A stretch of 64,000 nt of DNA, from assembly GCA_003993805.1 (NCBI GenBank), contig RSEF01000005.1, positions 44,170,907-44,234,906 on the forward strand, given 5' to 3'. The notes under the pieces were generated by a model, which searched no databases, had not been told where the DNA came from, and saw only the letters and a program-made list of their open reading frames with translations. Source of the stretch: Himantopus leucocephalus. Lineage: Eukaryota > Chordata > Aves > Charadriiformes > Recurvirostridae. A program made the translations under genes and the position numbers. This document shows, one piece after another, positions 1 through 12,472 of the stretch (positions within the stretch are counted from its first letter, which is position 1; every line of letters begins with the position of its first letter).

Positions 1-107
1 AAACATTTCCACAGGCAAATCTGCTTTTATACACCTTCATCTCTAAAATGGTTATAACCAATTTTTACAACACCAGAAAGAGCAAATCTAAAGGCTACCA
101 GAAGCCA
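1..107 (-). other. Probable 3' UTR start after the terminal exon
   Basis: Minus-strand sequence following the TAG stop at 108-110. No AATAAA is present before the window edge, so the polyadenylation site, if this reading is right, lies outside the window. Confidence 0.35.
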
Positions 108-294
108 CTAGTTAACGGGTTCACCTTGTGGTGGCAGTTCTGCAGAGCTCTTCAGGTTTTTCCAGTTGGCGCCTGCAGCGGGATCCTGTTCCCCATATGC
201 TTGTTTCCTGTAAATCTCACCACCATATGTAGTATTGCCTGTGCTCTTGGCTGTCATCAGACGTATCAAGGGACCCTTACCAGACCCAAATTTC
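108..294 (-). CDS. Candidate terminal coding exon, unknown protein
   Basis: Reverse-strand frame that starts one base after the acceptor (AG at 296-295, preceded by a T-rich tract) and runs 61 codons to TAG at 110-108. The frame has a stop just upstream of the acceptor, so the open stretch fits the splice site closely. It begins KFGSGKGPLIRLMTAK, carries NTTYGGEIYRKQAYGEQD in the middle and ends SSAELPPQGEPVN. Glycine-, lysine- and glutamate-rich, with no membrane segment or motif I recognise. The exon needs an upstream neighbour ending two bases into a codon, which I could not place with certainty. It could also be the end of a different minus-strand transcript. Confidence 0.6.
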
Positions 295-1754
295 CTAGCT
301 CAAGGAATCATAAAAGCATTTTTTTTTACTGCTACCTTATCTGTAAGTTACATCTGTCCATATACCTCAGTGTTTCACAGGATTCTTTCTGAAGTAATTT
401 CTCTAGATACTAACTTCAGTTTCACATGGCTTGCTTGTGATTCATGAGCCTTTTGATCTGGTAAAATGTTCTTGCTTGGATATCATACTTCAGGGCTGAA
501 TTCAGCTTAGGGTCTGTTGTATATATAAACCTGAGACTGAAGAGACCTATTTTGTTCCATCTGTTTATCTTACTACCAAGGTTGAGTCATGCTCCATGGC
601 AGATTTACTATTAACCACTCATCTTATATTGGTGCCAAAAAGTCTCTCTCAGAACTGGGGCTTTACTGTGCTGGGCACTGTGCAAGCAGATGGACAGCCC
701 TTATCCAGGAAGGATAACAAAGCAACAATCAGTGTGCTCAAGTACTGTCCTTGTCTTTCTTCTGTCAATAATAGTGAAAAGCACTGCTGGTTCAGATAAG
801 GAATCTCTCTCCCCTGCCTTCCCAGAAACAAATTCAGAAATTTGTCATGACTGAAGGGCAGATTCTAGAACAACAGCTCTTGTTGCAAAGGCAGAGGCTA
901 TACAGGCCTCCACATGACAAGGAAAAAAGGACCTCGTGCAAGAAAAATGTATCAAAATGACAATTAGGAAAAAAAATCACCTGGACAGAAAAGAGCTTTG
1001 GATAAAGAAGAGCCATAGTGCACTATAAGTTTCTCCTTATACTCTTAAGATCCCTCTTAAAGATGTAGCTTTTGGAACATCACAAAGGGTAATTGACAAT
1101 GATATTACCATTAAGCATCAGTTTCAGTATTTGCCAGGAGTTGTACCTTTAAGACTTGGTTTCAAATTATACCTACTGTGCTTGTATTCTGCACAGTATG
1201 TTTAACTTTGAGAATTTTGTATCCTAGACAGCTATCAGAGAAATAATACCTGAAATCAGAGCTCTTTACACAAAGAGAGTCTTTGCAAGCCTGTTGTTTT
1301 CCAAGGGAAACAGCTACTGGAAAGAAGAATTAAGTAAAGAACTAGATTAAGAGAGAGAATGCAGGAAAAAGATCAAATTTCTGACTTGAATTTGGCATGT
1401 TACTTTGTACTAAAAGTTTATTCATTCTCAATGGAGAGTCAGTGTTTTCTTAGCCAACATTCTTACCAACTGCATCTAAAAAGCCTTTACCTGACCTATT
1501 CCTACCAGGAACACATGTAAAGCTATGCTTTCTGTGCCAACATTGAAATTCATTTAATTTGGAGTCCATTATAACCCTTGCAGTCTGGCAAAGCCATCAC
1601 AGAGGTCCCTTCCACAGAGGTAACTTGTTAAACTGCAAAAGACTATGAAACTGTGGAAAAAACAAAGGCAAGTGTCTTCATTCCTCTCTCGTGCATACAT
1701 CTTCCTCCTCACTGTCACTCTACTGAGGGAGAGAAGGACAGATGAGGTGTAACT

Positions 1755-1787
<33 letters not shown>

Positions 1788-4700
1788 NAAAACAAAAGGA
1801 TTAAGAAGGAGCAAGAATAGGAGAGAGAAAGATAAAGACAGGGAAAGTTCATAGCACGGAAAGACACATATGGGAAACGGACACAGTAGAAACAGATGTT
1901 GATATATAACATCGTCTCATCGTAATGCAATTGACTAAACCTCACCAGAGGTCATACAGCGTAGGAAGAGTTTTCATTTTCATTTGGAGAAAGATAAAGG
2001 TCACCACTCAAACAAACTAGCTGCAGGAAACTTTCCTGTCTGTGTTTCTTTTGCCAAATCATCTTTAAAGTGAGGCCTGGCTCTGCTAGTGAGGCCTGGA
2101 TCTTGTTTAAGGGTGGGACCTGAAACTCTTGTCTTCTTTTTTGTGGAGACTTAAGAGAAGCAAAAAGAAGGCTGTTCGGGATTTTTTTGTTTTGTTTTGT
2201 TTGCATGCTAAGCCTTTCCCTGTGTTTGCTAGAGTTTTTCAGGCATATAGCACTACAGAGGAAACTAAGTAGACCCTCCACACGCAGGAAGATCGAAAAG
2301 GCTAAACTGACGGATAGATAGAGACAGCAGGTACCACAGCCTCCTCCAGGAGTCGTGGGGGATGTACCCACGTGATGGGGCTCTCTGGAGCTAGACAGAA
2401 ACCAAGGGCTGACCAGGTGCCTTAACAAGTGAGGCATTTCCTTAATGAGTGAGAAATTTCCCAGCTTTAACTGACTCCAGAGATTTTTCACTGGTTGTTT
2501 TAGGCAAATTTTCTTGCTACATAATCCTCACTGCAACAAACTTATCCACCTCCTTAAGGTGTACCCTGAAAAGATAGCAGCAACTCTGTTTGCTATAGGA
2601 TGCCTTTTAGCACTGGTGCTTACATCTTCTCCAGCACATAAGGGAGGGAGTGAGGATCACATTGCATGTGTTTTGAAAAGGAGGATAAACAGTAGAATTT
2701 TACTTGGTAGTAAAAAAATTTCAGAATCCATTTATTTTATTTATGAAAAAGTGAAATTATGCACCAATTCTGTAGTGTTATCTTAGACAAATACTGAAAT
2801 GAAAAGCATTAGACTGCATTAAACAGCCAGTGACTCTGAACTCCAGCACTTATGCTGGTCTGAAAAAGGTTAAGTATAAAGAACTACAAATATACCATCT
2901 TTGTTGTTTATGTTCACCTTCTGGTCTTCTGTAAACACTTTAGGACAAGTTTTACTTTCTGTATCACACTGCCAAGACACAGTCGGTGCAAACACAATGA
3001 CCCAGACCCAGAGAATATAATGTAAAAAATGGTGATGTTTCCCCACTAAAATAATTTACTTTTACTGCTGCTGGTTGAGGAGCATAGTAGATAAGTGACA
3101 TTATAGACCCACTCTCAGAACATTTTCAAATGATAACAACCCAGCTTTCTCCTTAAGTCCATTCTTGCAATTTTAGTGCAATTGGCTTCAGTGTAGTTAC
3201 ATGGAGTACATGCCGGAAAACTGAATTTGCCTTCACATATTTAGTGCCACAGCTCAGGTCCGGAATCATTTCCAAGCTATTCCAGGGAGATGTAAGTTGT
3301 GGTACACTTTTCTCTTTCTTCCCCTCAGCGTGCCTAGTACAAAGACATACACGCCCTAAATAGGCATACATTTCTGACCTAGCATTTCCAAACCAAACAA
3401 AGCCCTGAGTGGAGACTGAGTTCAGCGACACAGTAACGTAGCACCTGCACAGCCGGGAGTATCAACAGGCTGACCTCTTATCTACCCTTGTGAGCTTGTA
3501 TCGATATACTGAGTGCAATCCACTTACTGATCTGCAATTAATGGCACTCCTGTAGCATTAAGAGACTGCAAAGAAGAGGTCAGAAGACTTCAGAGGGTAT
3601 TACTTAAAAATTATCTGTCCTTTGTTCAGATTTATACATCCTCCTAGAACATTTCCAGATAAACTCTTAATTTAGATTCTGTTATGAACTGTTCATAACA
3701 TCTGTTATGAAGGACTGCAAGGACATCAAACTGCACACAGGTGTCTCTTGCCTACCTCAAGTTACACCACATCTTTAAAGACCTTTTGTTTCAAACAGTG
3801 GCAAGCACCATTGCAAAATGAAAGAAAGAGAAGGAGAAACTATTGTGCAACTGCAGGGACACTACCACCTGCATCATTAGGAGCAGATGCAGCTAATCAG
3901 TCTCTCCTAGCTGATTAGTGCAATCGTTCTACCTTTGGAGGAAGGTTGAAGCCATGAAAATATATTTAAATGATGCTATTCCGGAGTTCATTGATATTTC
4001 AGGAGGAAGACCACTCTCCTGTACCTGTTACCTTTGTGCCATAGATGTCCCTGTTCAGTGGGGACTGTGTATTACAACACATAAAAGGAAGTTAAAAATA
4101 TGTGCAAAACAAGTCCCAAGGAAAATCTCTACTGTTGAGGGATGTGCCGTTTATTTGCTGAGGATGTGGGGAATGGAAGTTACACAGAAACGGACTAAGC
4201 AAGAAGTATCAAACAGAAAACAAGATGCTGTTTTTTCTAAGCTGTTAAACTTTCCATTCACTCTCAGTGTAAAAAAATTTTTTTTTTTTAGATCAGGTCA
4301 ATAACAAAAGAAAAGTAAATAGTTTCTGTGAGAAAGTACAGCGTGCGTCAATTCTGCAGCCATTAGCAGCAAAATGGGAAACAAAATGACATAATTCCTT
4401 GGAATTTCCAAGTGTATTCCATGAAAAACTGAAGTAACACTATTAGATTAGACAATGTGAAACACAGTCCACCGGGAAGATAAAATGTTTACTGCGATTG
4501 TTTCCTCAACAGAGGGTCCTTGTCTCAAATTAAAAAGCAAATTCTACCCCGGTAAAATGAGTCCTGTCCATATCTGTCTACATGACTTTTCCTCACAATA
4601 GATGGCAATGACTGAGGAAAGCAGAGCATCCTAAGGATGTCTTTGAGAGAGGCACTGTTTCTTCTTTGGTAGCTCTATCAGTCAGAAGATTTTCTTTAAA

Positions 4701-7700
4701 AAGAAAGGAATTACCTTGCTGGAATCCAAGAAAGAATTGTGCTACTCCCCTACAATATTTTTTTTTCTTTCTTTCAGGTTAAAAATTAATAGATTACTAC
4801 ACAGAAGATAAATCCTAACTGGAATGCTTATACTGCAGTAACTATTTGTCATTCAGCTATTGACAATTAAAGTATTAATATTAAACATAAAAATGAGGAA
4901 GCACTGCATGGGTAAGAAGAAAGATGAATAAAGTTAACAAGCTCTAACAAGAACCACAAGTCAAAATTAAAAACAGATTTCTTGCTGAGCTTTCTAAATG
5001 AAAAAGTATCTGGGGTTATATGACTGTAGAGATAGTTTTTTTACTTGGTTCTGAAGTCAATTTTGATATTCCATGTAACATTTTTTTAAAATTGTTTAAT
5101 GACATTACTGGCATATATAAGTCAATACCTAATAGGTCCAGTGACAAAAGTCATCATAATACACCAAATGCATTTTTTTCTGAATTAAATCCATGAGAGT
5201 CAGAAATGAAAGCAGTTCTAAGAGGGCAACTGGAGCTGAATTATAACAATAGAATAATAAAGCAAAGTGGGTCCAAGAACAAAGCCCAACCAGAAAAAAA
5301 ATGTAGAGGAAGAAATCAGATTAAAAATCCATATAACAATAATTGCCTATAGTATGATGAGCCAAATACATCTCTGAAGTTTCATGAGTGTTGAATTTGG
5401 CTTTAAGCAGGATTCTTATTTATGGGGAATTCAGATGATGGGAAAGAACTATAACACAGTACCATTTTCAATGAAAGTTAGCATCATTCAAAAATTAAAG
5501 TGGGAGTTCAGAATGTCATCTGAATCATACAAGCTGTCCTCATCCAAACATTCATATTTGTTGGATTCAGGCAGTAGAAGAATCTACTTCTTTTCATAAT
5601 GATGTGCATACACACATACACAACTACTGGGCTGTTTGTTTATGTAAAAGCACCACAGGAGCAACAAGTCACCTAGAGGAGATTTCTGTACCCCAAGTAT
5701 TCATGTGCCTCCTAGATACAGTACTGCAAGAAGAACAGAAATATTTTCTAAATTATTTAGTGCTGTTACATTGTCATACTTCCAAAGTATTGGTCTATCA
5801 AGGTACATGGATGTTTATCCCCATATGTGTATATATGTGGACACATCTGCTTTTCTGTCTCTTACTTCTCTACCCCTCACAAAAGATGATGCTTCTATTT
5901 TAATATGAAGCTACTTTTTGATCTGAGACAGAATTCAAGCAAAACTACTATAAACATACAAATAGTTACAGGGCTTGTAAACATGTAAGCACTCAGACTT
6001 TCTCTTTTGTGTTGGTACGGTACCTCAGATAACAAGACCTGGCACTACTAGGTGATACTGTAGTATAAATAGAAGTGGATAGACATGTCAAACACTGATT
6101 TTCCTGCAAATCTACAAGGAAAGTTTACAGCCTTAACATAGGTAACATTTCATCTGTAGGTAAAAAACAGTGCTAGAAATCCAGACATTACTGTATACTC
6201 AGCATTGGTTATAGAGGACATACTGCAAACGAAGGTGAAGACCAGAGGCTTATGCATTTAGTGATGTTTTATTAAGTTTCACAGCAGCTTTTAAGTTACT
6301 CTAGCCTTCTGTACAAAGGAGCTTCAGCCAGCATTTAGGCAAGGACAGCTTTTACACTCAGGAAAGTGGGATCCATCCACACCACGACTGCATAACTGTT
6401 GGTAAAAAATCTTTGTATTTAATTTCCTCCCTGTGCTAAGTGCAGACGGTGCACATGCTAGCAACCAGCCCTGTGTCACAGCGTGCTGGGAGACGAAGGA
6501 CACAGCGTGCTGTAGGGAGCTTTCAGTGGGGATCCCCACCACCTAAAAAGGATTAGAGCCACCATTGCATGTAAGTAGGTCCACATTTTCCTCACTTAAT
6601 CAAAGAATTGGAAGACCGGCAATAGGAGAAAAAAAAAAGGGGGGGAAAAAAACCCCTCTCTCCCTTAGAGGAGATTCCCTGTTTGGATGTGCAGAAGAAG
6701 ACTGTAGACAGGCCCTTTCAGCAGCAGCTTGTGTGTCCTGACCCAAACTTCCAATAAGCTGGCTCCTCATCTCTTGCCTGGAAGCGTTCCCAGCCCAGAG
6801 ACAGACATTCCCGTATCACGTGGTCCCTTTTATTCCCACTAGTAAGTATGTTTCGGTCTTGGTGGAGTCAGTTTTTCCTCAGAATTTCCACTCAGACAAG
6901 AGCGAGCGAGCTCACAGCCACCACAATACTCACAGCCATTAGTCCTGTCCAGCTGCAGTAAATCCTGCCCTACTCAGTCAGCTTATTACTGGAATAAAAC
7001 ATCAGCTTCATTCTATCACCCTCTTTGCTTCTCAAGTGTATAATTACAAGTCAACCGTGGGTCATAGCGTTACCATAACACCAAAGAACAGACAGCCTGA
7101 TAAGAGCCAGCAGAACGACTCACACTGATTTTAACGGGATTTGCCTCAAACCCTCAACAGCTATCACACTGGAAAAGTAGCTGCAGGTCATAAGGTTAAA
7201 TCACAGGAGGAGAAAACAGGAGAGCATCTGCATCTCAGACATCATTTAGGCAGCCATTTGCTTCTTGGTGTTTCAGTCTCCATCAGAAATGTGGAGGCAG
7301 TGGTACTGGGTACTTCATGGAGCTGTCGAAAGGCTTTATTCATTTACACGGATGATGCATTTTGTGGGGCTCAAAGGGATGGCACTGACAAGTAATAAGA
7401 ACAGCGAGAGAAGAACAAGGCTTGATGAGGGTCTTCCCCTTTCAGCTTTTCACTCATGTGTGACATTAATAAAGACTAAGTATGACTGTTTTAGTAGTTA
7501 AAGGCCTCAGTGTGGGCATCAGAACGTCTTTTTGGTGATCAGAAACTTTATAATAGCTCTAACACTGTCATAAGCAATGGTGACATTGTCAGGGAGAGGC
7601 TGCCATCCCTGTCATCTAAAAACATTAGAGAGGGACCCCTCAGCCATCCCAAACCAGTCAGGCAACTAGTATGTCAGCAACAGAATGAGTTACAGCATAT

Positions 7701-8512
7701 ACGATTTATTTGTGGCTATGTATTGATATGGGATTAATTTTTACCATGTGTATAAGAATTTTAAACCACAGTGGTGACTGAATTTTCCCAGCAACAGCTT
7801 TAAGACTAGATAACAGCAAACTGCAGCAGAAGTAAATTGGGGTCTAAAATGAGTTTCCTCACTAAAGTTCGTCCTTTGTGCTAGTGTATATGCACATGTT
7901 TGCAAATGAACAACCTAATCCTTTTTTATTGTCTGGTACTCCCTAGTGGCTCCTGAAACCAGTATTTCATTTACGCATTGTATTCTTGGTATCCAGTATG
8001 GTTTTCAAGTTCTTGAGAAAAGTTCTCTACTTCGGTTCTCCACATTACATCACCTTCCAAACATTTAAAAATAATAATTTTAAAACAGGAAGTTGAAGGT
8101 GCAATCTTTTTGCTGGCCTGACCACAAATAAAAATGAGAAAGTATTGGAAAATCATGCTTTTCACCAAGCCATGGAAAACAGATGAAGGTCAAATCACAG
8201 CTATCATAGCTGGAAATTCTTTCAGACATCCTGCAAAGGCATTACATGATTAAATGTTGTGGTTTCTGGCTGTTTTTTCACTCTGGAAAGAGATGTGACC
8301 AGACCTGGGTATACATGGACAGGAAAAGGAATATAGCTCTGCACTGGCATTTAGTCATCTGTGATGCGTTCACATGCTCTTACTTGAGATTTCACTAGAT
8401 ATTAAGCAGAACAAATGGAGCACCGATGCCGAAAGAAGCAATCCTACCTTTTACTGCCACCTGCATGGTGCCACCCACTCCCTTGTCTCTTCTCTGGAGC
8501 TTGTCATTGTTT
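295..8512. other. Intron or 3' region, mostly featureless
   Basis: AT-rich sequence with scattered short ORFs on both strands, including a 179-codon minus ORF at 1952-2491 that lacks coding character. It holds the poly-A tract at 1756-1792. Weak minus-strand exon candidates lie near 3160-3410, 7980-8070 and 8246-8282 (see findings). No recognisable mobile element was seen. Confidence 0.4.
1756..1792. repeat. Poly-A tract with an ambiguous base
   Basis: More than 30 consecutive A residues, an N at 1788, then more A. It could be a homopolymer or the tail of a minor retroposed sequence, but no retrocopy is recognisable beside it. The N probably marks a base the assembler could not settle in the homopolymer. 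Confidence 0.8.
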
Positions 8513-8520
8513 TGCAGAGG

Positions 8521-8580
8521 TTTTACAGAGATGCGTTGTTTTACAGAGATGTACCTTCCTTTACAGAGATGTACCTTCCT
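8521..8580. repeat. Three-copy 19-20 bp minisatellite
   Basis: Three head-to-tail copies of a unit with core TTTACAGAGATG. Copies at 8540-8559 and 8560-8579 are identical, and the first (8521-8539) is diverged and one base shorter. It lies just before a TG microsatellite. Confidence 0.85.
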
Positions 8581-8598
8581 GTGGACTTCAAAAATGAA

Positions 8599-8621
8599 TG
8601 TGTGTGTGTGTGTGTGTGTGT
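8599..8621. repeat. (TG)n microsatellite
   Basis: About eleven uninterrupted TG units, then a T run. Likely length-polymorphic. Confidence 0.9.
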
Positions 8622-10776
8622 TTTTTCACTTTTAGCCCCTTTCACCTGGGGTCCTTCCCATGAGGCGTCACCCTTTTTGTGTCCTTCCTTTTTTCAAATA
8701 CATCTATCCTGCGATTTTCTTTAACACTTTCTGCTCCATAACCCTACTGCTGGTTATAGACAGATTATATAAAACCCCTGTGCGCCAGTTTGACAGAGGG
8801 AAAACTGTAACATATAAAGCTGAAGGGCTTTGAGGCAAAGCTGAGAGCCAACCCCATAGATTCTTATGCTTCACCTCCCTGCACATTTTACACCCAAGTC
8901 TCTGTCTCTTTTCCCCCTCTTATTTACTAATGGCATTTTATTGGACTAGAATAACCTTCGTGACTATGAAAGATGGAGTTATGTTTGGCACTGTTCACAT
9001 TTAGTAAATATTCAAAACACTGTATTTGTTCTTTTGTGCATCTTCTCTGGAGATAAGTATTTTGTCACACCTAAGAGTGGGGGCATGCAATTCTATACTA
9101 TACATACGAGAGAAAAACACTACCTTTGTGTTGCCAGACCAGCTGGCAAGGTAATTCTAAATGAAGAACGTTAAGGGATGAACACCAAATGAAATTATCA
9201 CAAATAAATTCTTGCTAATACTAAAAAAAAAACCCCAAACCAAACATGAGAACCTGCTATGCCTGAAAGAGGTGTAATAATTAGGTAATAACATTTGTCA
9301 TTGTCACTTCAATATTGCACAACTGGCTCAGCCAGCTCAGGAAAGCTGTGGGAAACATGCTGAGGTCTGAGCGGTTGCAGTTATTGCGGACAATACATAG
9401 TACACAGCTGGTAAGCTCCTAAACACAGATTCTATGAAGCACTAACTTAACTCTGGTGGCCAAATTCCTATTAATCCAACAAAAATAATAATAAATAATT
9501 AATAAAATATTTTTTTAAAAAAATCTCATCTTCAGTATATAGTTTCATTCCAGATAGTTGACACTTGACTGAAAGAACCACACCTAAATGTGCTCAGATA
9601 CCACAAGGGTATCTGTTACAAGGCCCTCTAAAACGAGCAGTGCCTCTGGGATACCACCACACAGGGAAATCAAATTCATTTCACAGTGTCAGAAACATTC
9701 CAGCTGCAGGACTAGGTTTATTTGTTTATTTTCACAACTCTCACAAAGGAAATCCATGAAATTCTGTATTGGAGGGAAATCTTTCCCAAGATCTAGTTAC
9801 GAAAAGAAACTCTCCAGACTGTGTGTGGCCTCATTCTCAGCTGTGCCATTGTTCATTAGATGTAACTAAGGAGGAGGCTGAGGATGAGGTCCATAAAAAG
9901 CCAATGTATTTCTCTTATCCTGGGGCCAGTTCCTTGCCAGCCCAGCCCTTCCATAGATGAAAGCAATCCAAGAGCTGCTCTAATCTATACCAGCTGCTTT
10001 GCCAAAGCCCAATGTCTGTCAGAAATTGCTGCAGCACAGAACAGTCAGGTTCCCTTCTTTCTCTATCCCTTGCCACAATCTCCACACAGAAGGCTGCAAG
10101 AGCGCATGGTGTAGGGGGATGACACATAACAGGGAGCTGTGAGCAGAAAGGACCACTTTGCCAGGGAAACCTGGCCGCTCCCCATCCTCCTCTTAACCCA
10201 GCAGCTGTGAAAAGGGAATGAAAGGGAGACCAGTTCCGAGTCTCTGTGCATATCAGATATATTTATTGTTACCCACAGCTCCAGCTCAGTGTTCTTCCTC
10301 AGAAGTCTGCAGAAATGCCCCCCTACACCCACCCCAGGTTTAACGAGAACGTGTCCCATGAAAAGTTACCATAAATCTTAGGACATCACTGTCCTCTAGG
10401 GATTTTACTTGCTGAGGATCTCGGGATTTAGGAGTCAGGAATTCACAGTATGACTTAAAATTTTAAAAATCCGTATGCTAGCTCAGCGCAGCTTAACAAA
10501 TGTAAATGGTTGAATGTATTTCAAAGCTGGTTTTGGACTGCAACTATGAGGTATGCCAACTCTGCAAACCAAAGATCACCTTGGAAGTGGGGGACAGGGA
10601 CGGACAGGCAAAGCCTTTCCTTGGTAGCCAGGTGCCAAGATTTTGTAAGCCCAGTGACAGTAATGCCATTGTTGCCAGCTTACAGATCAGAGCCTGCAAA
10701 TCCATGTAACATTCAGGGTTTGTATCTCACTGTCCCTGCAGTCCACAACATCAACTCAGCAACATACTTGTTATAA

Positions 10777-10811
10777 GAAAAAAAAAAAAAAAGAAAGAAA
10801 GAAAAAAAAAA
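10777..10811. repeat. A-rich / (GAAA)n simple repeat
   Basis: A run of A, then three GAAA units, then A again. Low-complexity sequence. Confidence 0.85.
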
Positions 10812-11744
10812 TGCCACCAAGGGCGCTGAACTTTTAGTCAGAAAGAAATACTTCTGTGCATAAAGTTTCTGGAGATGAAAGACACCATAAGTGGGAGAAA
10901 AGCACAGTGGACCCTTGCACGCCAGTAAATGATTTATCATCAAACGGTCACAACTATTTCTTCTAAGAAGTGATCAAATGTTGTAGACATTACAAGAGCT
11001 TAGAAAAAGGCCTGTGGTTCATTGTGAGATCTTCTTCTTTAGAGTACTCAACCATATAAACTCCATCAGAAAAGTTGGCATTCATGGTAGATGGGCAAAG
11101 TTTTAAAAAAAATAAAAAAAGGTCATTCAACAATTGAGGAGATTTACTACTTTTTTTGCTGTCTGCTGCTGTACTGTTGGTCTCCAGTACAGCCTGATAT
11201 CCTTTTACTGAACTACGCAATAGAAGAATGTTGGTTTGTTTTTTTCTAAAAAAGCAGGGAAGTCCCAAACACTATATGCTAGAAGAAAACAGTTCTTGCT
11301 CTTATTTGGTAGTTTATATCCATGGAAAAGAAACCCTTTTGAAGTAGTGAGTTATGCTTACAGCAAACCCCAATTAAAAGAGAAAAGGCAAAGTTTTTAA
11401 AGAAAAAAATATTTTTGCCACTGAAATTATACTAGAAGTAGTCTTTTGTGTCAACATTTTCTGTTTTGCTCAACCCTCCCCCCCCAAAAACAGACACCAA
11501 AACACATAAACCTAAAAATTTCCATAAAGCTTTCTGTTGAAAAATTGTTCATTATCAAACCTTCACAAACTTGGCAAAATGCTTTTAAAAGTAAAGCTTT
11601 ACTTTTTCAATTTCTTTAGTTATATTTTTAAAAACATTTTCATAGAAAATGAAAAAAATAACATCTTTTAAAATTATTATTATGGAATTGCTCTGTTTAT
11701 GAACTCCTTTAACTACAAATATTATCCCCCCCACACCATTTACA

Positions 11745-11870
11745 GAATGAGAAATGGAAACAGGGTGAAGCTGAATAACTTACAGTATTGCCATGTGTTA
11801 AGTTTGTAGCAGAGTTAGGATGGGAACCCCTATGCCCAGTATTGCTTCCCACACCATCCCTTCTCACTTG
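11745..11870 (-). repeat. Ancient MIR-like core-SINE relic
   Basis: The order of blocks resembles the reverse complement of a MIR/core-SINE: a GAGAAATGGAAACAGGGTGAAG-like start, a TAACTTACAG block, a GCAGAGTTAGGATGGGAACCC block and a CACACCATCCCT-like end. Family named from remembered consensus patterns, not from alignment. Highly diverged. Confidence 0.45.
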
Positions 11871-12359
11871 GGGTGGTGTACAGGGAAGGAACTATTTGGT
11901 ACCTAAATATCACAAATACATATAGTTAAGGTACAGAATTGATATCTCACAGTCCAGCCTCTTTAGCTGAATTTCTCTTCTGTGAACTTTACTCAACAAT
12001 AGGAGTGGCATTTAAGCAAAATTTCAGGTTTAAAATATATTCACAAACTGTTCCACTGTTTCCCTTGCCAAACAGCGTATCGATGGGCTTTGCGTGTTCA
12101 GTGATGTAAGAAAACGCACTGGCAAACACTGGGGAACAGCTCAGAAACCTCCCCACACCCGTTCCCAAGTCAGAACCCCGCACCAGGAGCAGGCAGCATC
12201 CGCCCGGCTGCCCAGCATCCCACAGCATTTGCATTACCACATTTCTGGCATATTTGACGTATAGCATTAAGTTGTGTTTTACTTTGTTGTTAGAGCATCA
12301 CCAACGTAACCTCACCTAAAAACTTGTCAGTGGTATTTTATTCCCAGTGCCTTGCCTAC

Positions 12360-12472
12360 AAGGTGCAGCAGCATTCCTGGAATTACATCTGCAGACTCTC
12401 CGACAGATGGTTTCAGATCACACAGAAGAACTTTAAGTTCCATTACACGCAGGATAAAATGTGAGGCAGTAG
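12360..12472 (-). CDS. Internal or terminal exon, unknown protein
   Basis: The acceptor ends in CTTTTCAG. After two bases that complete a split codon the frame reads TASHFILRVMELKVLLCDLK, then a PSVGESADVIPGMLLHL segment. If spliced at the GTAGGC donor (12359-12354) the exon is 113 nt and ends in phase 0. If read through, the frame continues VGKALGIKYH to TGA at 12329-12327, giving an alternative C-terminus. It is among the most protein-like stretches in the left half of the window. It starts in phase 1, which matches the proposed exon at 13809-13860. Fold suggested by composition is beta/hydrophobic. Function unknown. Confidence 0.5.

Larger units (their letters stand above)
8622..12359. other. 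Intron-like sequence
   Basis: AT-rich DNA with an A/GAAA-rich stretch at 10777-10811 and a SINE-like relic at 11745-11870. No convincing gene. A minus ORF at 10063-10359 and others look like chance open frames. Confidence 0.4.

Noticed and set aside
1952..2491. 179-codon minus-strand ORF, the longest in the window
   Set aside because: No splice context, motif or coding-like composition. The sequence is locally poor in stops on this strand. Treated as chance.
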